Positions 8,480 to 16,590 of a stretch of DNA of 64,000 bases are shown in pieces. Within the stretch, counting starts at the first letter, position 1. The number at the start of each line of letters is the position of its first letter. The stretch lies in the NCBI GenBank assembly GCA_903835065.1, contig CAILLO010000004.1, positions 1 to 64,000 on the forward strand, written 5' to 3'. Made by a program: the position numbers and the translations under genes. The notes under the pieces are model-generated. The model did no database searches. It saw only the letters and a program-made list of their open reading frames with translations, and was not told where the DNA came from. The DNA is from an uncultured Eubacteriales bacterium. Lineage in GTDB: Bacteria; Bacillota; Clostridia; Saccharofermentanales; UBA5734.

Positions 8480-9796
8480 ATGGATGAACGGATGGCATAC
8501 CCGAAGTTCCCCGATCTGCGTTCCCTCGAGGAGCGCCTGCAGGAGTTCGCCCGGCTCAAGTCCGAATACGGGGCGGACGCCGGCCGGATCGGCCGCGCGC
8601 TCGGGACGGCGGAGGCCGCCCTGCGCGGCGCCATCCAGGAGATCGTGGACCTGCCGGAGGATGCGGCTTCGGCTGCGCGCGAGCCGGACGGCCTGGAGGA
8701 GATCCGGGCCCTGCGGCCCGTCGCCGGGAGACGGCTCTGGAACTCGTTCGACCGGGAGAAGTACGCGGACCGGCTGGCCGGGGCCTTCCTCGGCCGCATG
8801 GCCGGCTGCACGCTCGGCGCACCCGTGGAATTCTGGACGCCCGAGTCCATGCAGGGTTGGGCCGAGTTCATCGGCGACCCATATCCGCCGAGGGACTACT
8901 GGTCCTCCATCCGCAACCCGGACGTCCTGCGGTACGGCGTCAGCCGGTGCAGGGACTACACCCGCGCGGGCCTCGACGGGGTTCCGGTGGACGACGACAC
9001 CACCTACACGATTCTCGGGCTGCTCATCGCCGAAGAGTCCGGTTTGAATTTCACGACACGGGACGCCGGACGGGCCTGGGTCCGCTACCTGCCATACGCC
9101 TGCACGGCCGAGGAGGTCGCGCTGAAGAACCTGAACGCGGGGGTCGACGCGATGCGGACCGCCGAGCTCGACAACCCCTACGTCCAGTGGATCGGCGCGG
9201 ACATCCGGGGCGATCCCTGGGGCTACCTGGCGCCGGGACTTCCGGAGAAGGCCGCCGGGATGGCCTACCGCGACGCCTGGCTGAGCCACCGCCGCAACGG
9301 CATCTATGGGGAGATGCTCGTCAGCGCTGCTCTCGCGGCCGCGTTCCACCTGGACGACCCCGTGGAGGCGGTCCGGTACGGGCTGAACGAGATCCCCGCC
9401 GACTGCATGCTGGCCCGGGACGTCCGTTGGGCGCTCGAACGGGGCCGGACGGTCCACGACCATGCCGAGGCCCGTCGCGTCGTCGTCGAGCGGTTCGGCG
9501 ACATGAGCGGCGTCCACACGGACAACAATCTCTGCCTGACCGTCTTCGGCCTGATGATCGGCGGGGACGACTTCACGCGGTGCATCGGGGAGACCGTCGC
9601 CATGGGCTTCGACAACGACTGCACGGCCGCAACGGTCGGTAGCCTGTTCGGTGCCGCGAAGGGACTGTCAGCCATTCCGATGCACTGGCACGAGCCTTTT
9701 CGCAATAGAATCCTGACGTATCTGCGTGGTCAAGAATCGCTTTTCATAGACGACGTGCTCGGCCGCTTCGCTTCGCTCGCCGAAAATTCCTTCTGA
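8480..9796 (+). CDS. ADP-ribosylglycohydrolase family protein
   Basis: 438-residue all-alpha ADP-ribosylglycohydrolase (DraG/ARH) fold protein. Start ATG follows GGAAAGG. An N-terminal extension of about 90 residues precedes the core. The core begins LAGAFLGRMAGCTLGAPVE, continues with the dimetal motif VDDDTTYTILGLL, and ends with GFDNDCTAATVGSLFGAAKG, the second metal-binding segment. The magnesium ligands therefore look conserved. Members in sugar operons are common but their substrate is generally unknown; reversing ADP-ribosylation or cleaving another N-ribosyl or O-glycosidic bond are options. It is the last gene of the tightly packed operon (30 bp after GH116). Confidence 0.85.
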   Translation: MDERMAYPKFPDLRSLEERLQEFARLKSEYGADAGRIGRALGTAEAALRGAIQEIVDLPEDAASAAREPDGLEEIRALRPVAGRRLWNSFDREKYADRLAGAFLGRMAGCTLGAPVEFWTPESMQGWAEFIGDPYPPRDYWSSIRNPDVLRYGVSRCRDYTRAGLDGVPVDDDTTYTILGLLIAEESGLNFTTRDAGRAWVRYLPYACTAEEVALKNLNAGVDAMRTAELDNPYVQWIGADIRGDPWGYLAPGLPEKAAGMAYRDAWLSHRRNGIYGEMLVSAALAAAFHLDDPVEAVRYGLNEIPADCMLARDVRWALERGRTVHDHAEARRVVVERFGDMSGVHTDNNLCLTVFGLMIGGDDFTRCIGETVAMGFDNDCTAATVGSLFGAAKGLSAIPMHWHEPFRNRILTYLRGQESLFIDDVLGRFASLAENSF

Positions 9797-9882
9797 AGGG
9801 ACTCGGGATAGCCCCGGTCCCGCCTCCTACTTGTTGTCCGTAGCGGATGTTCCTGTGGCATCGTGGTATTCTCTCGTGGCCA

Positions 9883-9902
9883 AACCGTGGCTCGCCACGG
9901 TT
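9883..9902 (+). repeat. 8-bp perfect hairpin between the glycan operon and the next gene
   Basis: Inverted repeat aaccgtgg / ccacggtt with a 4-base loop, 86 bp after the ADP-ribosylglycohydrolase stop. No T-tract follows, so it is not a classical intrinsic terminator. It overlaps the region just upstream of a TACAAT hexamer (9914-9919). It may be an operator for the amidohydrolase gene or a Rho-type/processing hairpin. Confidence 0.5.
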
Positions 9903-9955
9903 GAACACGAGGGTACAATAGCATACGGGACGGGCGACCGAAGGAGGCCGACATC

Positions 9956-10948
9956 ATGGATCGGATCGATATCCACAGCCACATCGCGCCGGAAGGATAT
10001 GCGGCGGAGTTCGTCCGCTATGCGGAAGGCTGCACGGAACCCTCCGTCGTCCGCAAGGACGGAACGATGGTCAAGCTCTACGACGAAGGCGGATTCCGGA
10101 TGCCGATGGACGAGGCGATGTTCGGGCCGGAGGCCGTCCTCGCGCAGATGGACCGGACGGGGATCCGGATGAACCTGGCCAGCGGCGTGCCGGACCCCGG
10201 CGTCCTACCGGCCGACCGGCAGCCGGAGGCCTGCAGGGACCTGAACGACCGCGTGGCGGAGATCGTCCGGGCCCACCCCGGGCGCTTCCGCGGCATCGGC
10301 GTCCTGCCGTGGGCCCGTCCCGACGAGGCGTCGAAGGAGGCGGCCCGCATCAAGGGCCTCGGATTCGTGGCCGTCATGCTGTACAGCCACAGCGGCCCGC
10401 TGCTCGTGGATGACCCGAAGATGGACCCGACCTATGGGGCGTGCCAGGAACTGGGCCTTCCGCTCTTCCTGCATCCCGACATCCCGCTCTGGTACCGCGC
10501 GATCAACGCATACAACCTGGTCGGCACCGTCGGGCTGGTCCTGGAGAACAGCCTGGCGCTGCTCCGGGTCCTCGAGTCGGGTACGATGGACCGGTTCCCC
10601 CGGCTGCAATGGATCATGCCGCACGCCGGCGGGGTCCTGCCGTATCTGGACGGCCGCGTCTCCTACATACCGGAGCCCTTCCGCCGGTTCGCGCCCGAGG
10701 GACGGAAGAGCCTTTCCGAGCGGATGCGGAATCCGAACCTCTGGTACGACGTGTCGAATCCTTCCGTCGCCGTGCTGCGGATGGCCCGCGAATATCTCGG
10801 CGCGGACCGCCTGATGTTCGGCTCGGACTACCCGTTCACCGACCAGGAGGACCTGTCGGCCATGATCCGGGACAGCGGCTTCACGCAGGACGAGCTGGAA
10901 GGCATATACCGGAGGAACGCCGAGCGGCTGTTCGGGAAACTCCTGTAG
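9956..10948 (+). CDS. amidohydrolase family protein (ACMSD-like)
   Basis: 330-residue amidohydrolase_2 protein with a full set of likely zinc ligands: IDIHSHIAP at the N-terminus, FLHPD mid-barrel, MPHAGG, and MFGSDYPF near the C-terminus. Start ATG follows GAAGGAGG. It resembles 2-amino-3-carboxymuconate-6-semialdehyde decarboxylase and gamma-resorcylate decarboxylase type proteins. The actual reaction, decarboxylation or hydrolysis of a small acid, is not predictable. It is separated from the glycan operon by 159 bp containing a hairpin and a possible -10 element, so it may be a separate transcript. It is the third member of this superfamily within 9 kb. Confidence 0.82.
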   Translation: MDRIDIHSHIAPEGYAAEFVRYAEGCTEPSVVRKDGTMVKLYDEGGFRMPMDEAMFGPEAVLAQMDRTGIRMNLASGVPDPGVLPADRQPEACRDLNDRVAEIVRAHPGRFRGIGVLPWARPDEASKEAARIKGLGFVAVMLYSHSGPLLVDDPKMDPTYGACQELGLPLFLHPDIPLWYRAINAYNLVGTVGLVLENSLALLRVLESGTMDRFPRLQWIMPHAGGVLPYLDGRVSYIPEPFRRFAPEGRKSLSERMRNPNLWYDVSNPSVAVLRMAREYLGADRLMFGSDYPFTDQEDLSAMIRDSGFTQDELEGIYRRNAERLFGKLL

Positions 10949-10999
10949 AGAGTGCCCCGACGGTGGGCTTCCAATGCCGCCCAGGCCCTTCCCGCCGGG

Positions 11000-11028
11000 T
11001 TGATGACGCGGCGCGAAAGGGGTACAAT
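11000..11028 (+). promoter_or_regulatory. sigma-A type promoter for the SPFH gene
   Basis: TTGATG (11000-11005), 17-bp spacer, TACAAT (11023-11028). Predicted start near 11035 gives a leader of about 70 nt before ATG 11106. Confidence 0.7.
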
Positions 11029-11105
11029 CAAGGGATTCGATAGGGTTCCGTGCGACTTCCGATAGGACAGGGCAATGTCGTCCAGCTTCTGAAAGGAGCC
11101 TCCCC

Positions 11106-11975
11106 ATGCCGTATGTGATTTTCGCCATCGTCGTCGTCGTCTTCATCTTCCTGATCGGGATGCGGATCGTCCGCCCCACGAGCCGCGGTCTCGTCGAGAC
11201 CCTCGGCAAGTACACCAAGTACGCGGAGCCCGGGTTCCACTGGATCTTCCCCGGCATCCAGCGCCTGTTCCTCGTGAACGTCACCGAGCAGATGTTCAAC
11301 GCGGACCCGCAGGTGATCATCACCAACGACAACCTGAACGCCACCGTCGACGCCCAGGTGTACTTCCGCGTGAAGCCGGACGAGGAGAGCGTCAAGAGCT
11401 CGGTCTACAACGTCAACAACTACAAGTACCAGATCGTGAACCTCGCCCGCACGACGCTGAGAAACATCATCGGCACGATGACCCTGAAGTCCGCGAACAG
11501 CGAGCGCGGCCGCATCAACAGCGACCTCCACCACACCCTCCTCGAGGAGACGGCCAAGTGGGGCATCGACATCGTCCGCACCGAGCTCAAGGAGATCGAC
11601 CCTCCGAAGGACGTCCAGGAGACGATGAACAAGGTCGTCAAGGCCGAGAACGAGAAGGTCGCCGCCGTCGACTTCGCGACGGCCGCGGAGACCACCGCCG
11701 ACGGCGTCAAGCGCGCCGAAATCAAGAAGGCCGAGGGCATCAAGCAGGCCAAGATCCTGGCCGCAGAGGGCGAAGCCCAGGCGATCCGCCTCGTCAACGA
11801 GGCCGCGAACATGTACTTCATCGGCAACGCCCAGTTGCTGCGCAAGCTGCAGGCGACCGAGACGGCGCTGAAGTCCAACGCCAAGATCGTGGTCCCCGGC
11901 AACGCCCAGCTGATCAACGTGATCGGGGACATGGCCGGAGCGAACATCCTGCCGATCGACAAGCCCAAGGCCTGA
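11106..11975 (+). CDS. SPFH/Band 7 membrane protein (stomatin/QmcA-like)
   Basis: 289-residue protein: one N-terminal membrane helix (residues 3-20), then the SPFH/Band 7 domain starting RPTSRGLVETLGKY. A long alanine/glutamate/lysine-rich coiled-coil stretch typical of stomatin-like oligomerisation follows (about residues 180-250), and a short C-terminal segment ends INVIGDMAG. These proteins form large membrane-bound rings or microdomain scaffolds that modulate proteases and membrane organisation. The usual partner NfeD is not adjacent. Ribosome-binding site GAAAGGAG precedes ATG. It has its own promoter and is followed by a hairpin terminator, so it is probably monocistronic. Confidence 0.88.
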   Translation: MPYVIFAIVVVVFIFLIGMRIVRPTSRGLVETLGKYTKYAEPGFHWIFPGIQRLFLVNVTEQMFNADPQVIITNDNLNATVDAQVYFRVKPDEESVKSSVYNVNNYKYQIVNLARTTLRNIIGTMTLKSANSERGRINSDLHHTLLEETAKWGIDIVRTELKEIDPPKDVQETMNKVVKAENEKVAAVDFATAAETTADGVKRAEIKKAEGIKQAKILAAEGEAQAIRLVNEAANMYFIGNAQLLRKLQATETALKSNAKIVVPGNAQLINVIGDMAGANILPIDKPKA

Positions 11976-11996
11976 CGTACGACAAGGACTCCTGTG

Positions 11997-12026
11997 GAAG
12001 GCGCCGTCGTTCTGGACGGTGCCTTC
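11997..12026 (+). terminator. hairpin terminator after the SPFH gene
   Basis: Stem gaaggcgccgtc (11997-12008) pairs with gacggtgccttc (12015-12026), 12 bp with one G-T pair and a 6-base loop, followed by a short T/C run. It overlaps the leader of the following UroD-family gene. Confidence 0.65.
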
Positions 12027-12054
12027 TTCGGCTTCCGGGGGAAGGGAGGCACCG

Positions 12055-13320
12055 ATGGATTCAAGGGAACGGCTTCGTCTGGCGCTCGACCACAAGCCCA
12101 CGGACCGGCCGCCCGTGGACCTCGGCGCGACGACGGTCACCGGCATCGCGGCCAGTGCATTGTACGGATTGAGGAAGGCGACCGGTCTCGGTGAACTTCC
12201 CGTGAAGGTCCATGAACCGTTCCAGATCCTGGGAAAGGTGGAGGACGCCGACCGCCTGGCGCTCGGCATCGATGTCGCCGGAATCTTCGGACCGGGGAAC
12301 TTCTTCGGATACGGCGCGCGCACCTGGAAGCCCTGGACGGCGCCCGGCGACACCCCCGTGCTGATCGGGTCCGGGTTCGAGACCGTTCTCGATGCGAAAG
12401 GCGACACGCTGGTCTTCCCCCGCGGCGACCGGACGCTGTCGCCCAGCGGCCGGCTCCCGAAGGGCGGCTGGTACTTCGACGGGATCCTGCGGCAGGAGCC
12501 CGTGGACGAGGAGGACCTCGATGGGCGTCGGGACTTCCGGGAGCAGTTCACCGTGTTCACGGAGGACGAACTGGCCTTTTTCCGGGACGAGGCGGAGACG
12601 CTGTACAGCGGGACCTCGTGTGGCCTGGTCCTGAACTTCGGCGGGGGAGGGCTCGGCGACGTCGCCTTCCTGCCGGGGACCATGATGGCCCGGACTCCGG
12701 GCATCCGCGGCGTGGAGGACTGGTACGCGGCCCACCTTCTGCACCCCGGATACATCCACGAGGTCTTCTCCCTGCAGACCGAAGTCGCCCTGGAGAACCT
12801 CGCGCTGCTGTGGGAGGCGGTCGGCGGTCGGGCCGACGCGGTCTTCCTGAGCGGAACGGATTTCGGCACCCAGCGGAGCGAGTTCATGTCGCGGGACATG
12901 TTCCGCGAGTTCTACCGTCCGTATTACGAGAGGCTCAACGGCTGGGTGCACGAGCACACGACCTGGAAGACCTTCTTCCACAGCTGCGGGTCGATCCCGA
13001 ATCTCCTGGACGATTTCGTCGGGATGGGCGTGGATATCCTGAACCCCGTGCAGTGCTCGGCGTTCGGAATGGATGCCCGGGACCTGGTGACGAAATACGG
13101 GGACAGGCTCGTCTTCTGGGGCGGCGCCGTCGACACGCAGAAGACGCTGCCCTTCGGTACGCCCGAAGAAGTCGACCGCGAGGTGCGGGAACGCATCCGG
13201 ATCCTCGGCGGGCGGGGAGGCCTGGTCGTCAATCCCATCCACAACATCCAGGGACGGACCCCGGTCGAGAACCTCCTCGCGTTCTTCCGGGCCGCGCGGG
13301 GAGAGGCAGGACGGCGCTGA
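12055..13320 (+). CDS. URO-D family protein, methyltransferase-like
   Basis: 421-residue URO-D superfamily TIM barrel. ATG 12055 follows GGGAGG; the longer frame upstream has no ribosome-binding site. Unlike the copy at 728-1888, it keeps the H-x-C pair (FFHSCGS, His309/Cys311) that binds zinc and activates a thiol in MtaA/MtbA-type methyltransferases, and has another cysteine at 334. It may be a corrinoid- or thiol-dependent methyltransferase or demethylase rather than heme biosynthetic HemE; no heme genes are nearby. No corrinoid-binding protein is encoded alongside, so the methyl acceptor is unknown. It stands alone between two apparently single-gene transcripts. Confidence 0.8.
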   Translation: MDSRERLRLALDHKPTDRPPVDLGATTVTGIAASALYGLRKATGLGELPVKVHEPFQILGKVEDADRLALGIDVAGIFGPGNFFGYGARTWKPWTAPGDTPVLIGSGFETVLDAKGDTLVFPRGDRTLSPSGRLPKGGWYFDGILRQEPVDEEDLDGRRDFREQFTVFTEDELAFFRDEAETLYSGTSCGLVLNFGGGGLGDVAFLPGTMMARTPGIRGVEDWYAAHLLHPGYIHEVFSLQTEVALENLALLWEAVGGRADAVFLSGTDFGTQRSEFMSRDMFREFYRPYYERLNGWVHEHTTWKTFFHSCGSIPNLLDDFVGMGVDILNPVQCSAFGMDARDLVTKYGDRLVFWGGAVDTQKTLPFGTPEEVDREVRERIRILGGRGGLVVNPIHNIQGRTPVENLLAFFRAARGEAGRR

Positions 13321-13336
13321 CCGGACGGGACTCTCC

Positions 13337-13365
13337 TTGTATTGTCCCGGCACCGGGTCTATCAT
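13337..13365 (+). promoter_or_regulatory. sigma-A type promoter for the zinc-ribbon gene
   Basis: TTGTAT (13337-13342), 17-bp spacer, TATCAT (13360-13365). It lies just after the URO-D gene stop and about 50 bp before the TTG start at 13415. Confidence 0.6.
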
Positions 13366-13414
13366 CGAAAGTGGACCACCTTCACGGTGGCCGGATCGAA
13401 AGGGGGCGTTCGAC

Positions 13415-13825
13415 TTGGCATTCGGGAATTTCGGGAAGAAGATCGGCGAGTTCGCGCACAACACGAGCGAAAAGGTCAGCGACATGGCCGAGACCTCGAA
13501 ACTGAACGGGGCGATCGGCGACAGGAAGGCGGAGATCCAGAAGACCTACGTCGAGATCGGAAAGCGCTATTTCGAGGAGTTCGGCGGAAATCCGGAAATC
13601 GGCGAGGCCTACCGGGCCGATTGCGAGACGATCCGGAAGAGCCTCGAGCGGATCCGCTGGCTCGAGCTCAAGGTCCTCGAGGTGAATGGGAAGACCGTCT
13701 GCACGGGCTGCGGCGAAGAGATCGACGCCACGCTGGCCTTCTGCAGCAAGTGCGGCACCAAGGTCGCGCTGCCGGACCTCGCGTCGATGCCCGGCGCGGA
13801 CCCCGCGGAGGCGCCGAAGGCCTGA
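13415..13825 (+). CDS. small zinc-ribbon protein
   Basis: 136-residue protein. The best start is TTG 13415, preceded by AAAGGGGG at 9-nt spacing, giving (M)AFGNFGKKIGEFAHNTSEK; the ATG-like options further up lack a ribosome-binding site. The N-terminal ~95 residues are helical and charged, with no membrane segment. The C-terminus has two CxxC knuckles (VCTGCGEE and FCSKCG), a zinc ribbon. Proteins of this architecture are common in Clostridia and have no established function. It has its own predicted promoter and a strong hairpin after it. No neighbour suggests a role. Confidence 0.75.
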   Translation: MAFGNFGKKIGEFAHNTSEKVSDMAETSKLNGAIGDRKAEIQKTYVEIGKRYFEEFGGNPEIGEAYRADCETIRKSLERIRWLELKVLEVNGKTVCTGCGEEIDATLAFCSKCGTKVALPDLASMPGADPAEAPKA

Positions 13826-13858
13826 CGCGTCGGCGTACCGCAAGTCCGGCCCGACCCT

Positions 13859-13888
13859 GGAGAACCACCCGGAAACGGGTGGTTCTCC
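13859..13888 (+). terminator. 12-bp perfect hairpin after the zinc-ribbon gene
   Basis: Arms ggagaaccaccc (13859-13870) and gggtggttctcc (13877-13888) pair perfectly around a 6-base loop. There is no T-run, so termination may be weak. The position 34 bp after the stop fits a terminator or a 3' stabilising hairpin. Confidence 0.6.
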
Positions 13889-14042
13889 CGTGGAACCTCC
13901 GCCACTTTTCAAGGATCGCCGCCGGAAATTGCGCAATCCTTGGGGATTCTTGCGCCCTGCGGCCCGAAGCCCTTCCGCGACCCGCCTTCCCATGTAGAAT
14001 CGAATCGAGAAGACATCGGATCGAAGGAATGAGGTGCACGCC

Positions 14043-15647
14043 ATGAAACTCGACAAGAAGGGCCTGCAGGACCGCGCGGCCTGGGAATCCAAGGGCTACC
14101 GGCTCCCGAAGTACGACCTCGACGCCGTGACGGCGAAGACGCTGGCGCAGCCGACGTGGGTCCACTTCGGCGCCGGCAACATCTTCCGCGCGTTCACCGC
14201 CGTGCTCCAGCAGGACCTGTTGGACCAGGGGCTGTCCGACCGCGGCATCATCGTCTGCGAGGCCTTCGACGAGGAGATCGTCGACCGGGCGTACGCGCCC
14301 TTCGACAACCTCAGCGTCATGATCGCGCTCAACTCCGACGGCAACCTCGCCAAGCAGGTCGTCGCCAGCGTCGTGCGCTCCGTCAAGGCCAGCGACGGGC
14401 TCGCGGAGATGACCCGCTACTTCGAGGCGCCCTCGCTGCAGATGGCCAGCTTCACCATCACCGAGAAGGGCTATGGCGTGAAGGGTCCTGACGGAAAGTA
14501 CTTCCCGTGGATCGCCGCCGACTTCGCCGCGCTGCCCGCGGTCGCGAAGAGCGCGACCGCCCTGCTGACCCTGCTGCTCTACAAGCGCTTCCAGGCCGGC
14601 CGGCTGGCCATAGCCCTGGTCAGCATGGACAACTGCTCGCACAACGGCACGCTGCTGCACGACGCCGTACTGACCTTCGCCCGCGAGTGGACCTCCCGGG
14701 GTCTCGTCGAATTCGGCTTCGTCGCCTACCTCGAGGACCGCGCCAGGGTCTCCTTCCCGTGGAGCATGATCGACAAGATCACGCCGCGCCCCTCCGACGA
14801 GGTCAAGTCGATTCTCGAGGCCGACGGCTACGAGAGCACCGAGCTGGTCGTGACCGCGAAGAAGACCTACACGGCCTCCTTCGTGAACGCCGAGCCCACC
14901 CAGTACCTCGTGATCGAGGACTGGTTCCCGAACGGCCACCCGCCGCTCGAGAAGGCCGGCGTCCTGTTCACGACCCGCGAGACCGTCGAGAAGATCGAGA
15001 CCATGAAGGTCACGACCTGTCTCAATCCGCTGCACACCGTGCTCGCGATCCACGGCTGCCTGCTGGGGCACCGCACGATCGCCGACGCCGTGACCGACCC
15101 CGAGCTCAAGGCCTTCGTCGAGAAGGTCGGCTACGTCGAGAGCATGCCCGTCGTCGTCGACCCGGGCGTGATCAGCCCCGCCGCCTTCATCCGCACCGTG
15201 CTCGAGGTGCGCTTCCCCAACCGCTTCCTACCGGACGCGCCGCAGCGCATCGCGACCGACACCTCCCAGAAGATCCCCGTCCGCTTCGGCGAGACCCTCA
15301 AGTCCTACGTGAAGCGCGGCCTGGGCGAGGAGCGCGGGCTGACCGCGATCCCGCTGGTCTTCGCCGGCTGGCTCCGCTACCTGCTCGCCGTCGGCGACGA
15401 CGGGCTGCCGATGGAGTGCAGCCCCGACCCACGCCTCGCGGAGCTCCAGGGCAAGCTCGCCTCGATCCATCTCGGGGACCGGGGCCCGTTCGACGCGGTG
15501 CTCGACCCGATCCTCTCCGACGCCCGGATCTTCGGCATCGACCTCGTCGCCCACGGCCTCGCCGGCAAGGTGAAGACGTACTTCACCGAGATGCTGGCCG
15601 GACCCGGCGCGGTGCGCGCGACCCTGAAGAGACACCTCGGGACCTGA
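14043..15647 (+). CDS. mannitol dehydrogenase family oxidoreductase
   Basis: 534-residue NAD(P)-dependent long-chain dehydrogenase of the mannitol/mannonate/altronate dehydrogenase family. ATG 14043 is used; an in-frame GTG nine bases earlier is possible. The N-terminal Rossmann domain contains WVHFGAGNIFRAF, and the C-terminal substrate domain contains CLNPLHTVLAIHGCLLGH. Likely reaction: interconversion of a polyol or aldonate with its keto sugar, for example fructuronate/mannonate (UxuB) or mannitol/fructose. It lies 16 bp before an aldo/keto reductase, so the two should be co-transcribed and act in sugar redox metabolism. Specificity is not resolved. Confidence 0.85.
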   Translation: MKLDKKGLQDRAAWESKGYRLPKYDLDAVTAKTLAQPTWVHFGAGNIFRAFTAVLQQDLLDQGLSDRGIIVCEAFDEEIVDRAYAPFDNLSVMIALNSDGNLAKQVVASVVRSVKASDGLAEMTRYFEAPSLQMASFTITEKGYGVKGPDGKYFPWIAADFAALPAVAKSATALLTLLLYKRFQAGRLAIALVSMDNCSHNGTLLHDAVLTFAREWTSRGLVEFGFVAYLEDRARVSFPWSMIDKITPRPSDEVKSILEADGYESTELVVTAKKTYTASFVNAEPTQYLVIEDWFPNGHPPLEKAGVLFTTRETVEKIETMKVTTCLNPLHTVLAIHGCLLGHRTIADAVTDPELKAFVEKVGYVESMPVVVDPGVISPAAFIRTVLEVRFPNRFLPDAPQRIATDTSQKIPVRFGETLKSYVKRGLGEERGLTAIPLVFAGWLRYLLAVGDDGLPMECSPDPRLAELQGKLASIHLGDRGPFDAVLDPILSDARIFGIDLVAHGLAGKVKTYFTEMLAGPGAVRATLKRHLGT

Positions 15648-15663
15648 CCCGAAGGAGGCTCCC

Positions 15664-16494
15664 ATGAACATCCGCACGACGAAGACATTCAACAACGGAG
15701 TGGAGATCCCGATGCTCGGGCTGGGCGTCTTCCGCTCGCCGAACGGCCAGGAGACCGTCGACGCGGTCCGCTGGGCGGTGCAGGCCGGCTACCGGCACAT
15801 CGACACGGCGTCGCTGTACGCCAACGAGGAGAGCGTCGGCCGCGGGGTGCGCGAGTGCGGCGTGCCCCGCAAGCAGCTGTTCGTGACGACCAAGCTGTGG
15901 ACCGACGACATGCGCAAGGACGAGGCACTCCAGGCCTTCGAGCGCAGCCGGTCCCTGCTCGGGATGGAATACGTCGACCTCTACCTGCTCCACTGGCCGG
16001 TCGCCGGCGCGATCCGCCCGTGCTGGAAGAAGCTGGAGCAGCTCTACAAGGCGGGTCTCGTGCGGGCCATCGGCGTGAGCAACTTCCAGCCCCACCACCT
16101 CGACGAGCTGCTCGCCGACGCCAGCGTCCCGCCCGCCGTGAACCAGGTGGAGTGCCACCCGCGGCTGTCGCAGGTGCCGCTTGCGAACTACTGCGCCGGC
16201 CACGGGATCGCCCTCGAGACCTGGAGCCCGCTCGGCGGGATCCGCGGCGACCTCATGGACGACCTGACCCTCAAGGGGATCGGCGCCAAGTACGGCAAGT
16301 CGATCGCCCAGGTGATCCTGCGCTGGGACCTGCAGCGCGGGCTGGTCACGATCCCGAAGTCCGTCCACAAGGACCGGATCGAGGAGAACGGCGACCTGTA
16401 CGACTTCGAGCTGAACGGCCCCGACATGAAGGCCATCGACGCGCTCAACGTGAACCGGCGCTTCGGCGCGGACCCGGACGACTTCCCCTTCTAG
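15664..16494 (+). CDS. aldo/keto reductase
   Basis: 276-residue AKR with the complete catalytic tetrad Asp47, Tyr52, Lys77 and His110 (motifs HIDTASLY, TTKLW, LLHWP). The C-terminal NADPH-binding IPKSVHKDRIEEN region is present. It resembles 2,5-diketo-D-gluconate reductase/YvgN-type enzymes that reduce aldehydes and keto sugars. Ribosome-binding site GAAGGAGG precedes ATG 15664. It sits 16 bp downstream of the mannitol dehydrogenase family gene, suggesting joint reduction/oxidation of a sugar or uronic acid derivative. The family call is firm; the substrate is open. Confidence 0.9.
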   Translation: MNIRTTKTFNNGVEIPMLGLGVFRSPNGQETVDAVRWAVQAGYRHIDTASLYANEESVGRGVRECGVPRKQLFVTTKLWTDDMRKDEALQAFERSRSLLGMEYVDLYLLHWPVAGAIRPCWKKLEQLYKAGLVRAIGVSNFQPHHLDELLADASVPPAVNQVECHPRLSQVPLANYCAGHGIALETWSPLGGIRGDLMDDLTLKGIGAKYGKSIAQVILRWDLQRGLVTIPKSVHKDRIEENGDLYDFELNGPDMKAIDALNVNRRFGADPDDFPF

Positions 16495-16590
16495 GGACCT
16501 GTAAATCCGCCAAGATTTTCTGTAATCTCGCCTGGAAACTTTCAGAACCCTCCGTTTCTGTTGTACAATCAACGGGCAGGAGGGCACGAC

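Noticed and set aside
9831-10172. 113-codon frame just before the third amidohydrolase
   Set aside because: It spans the intergenic hairpin and promoter-like sequence and is a shadow of the real gene.
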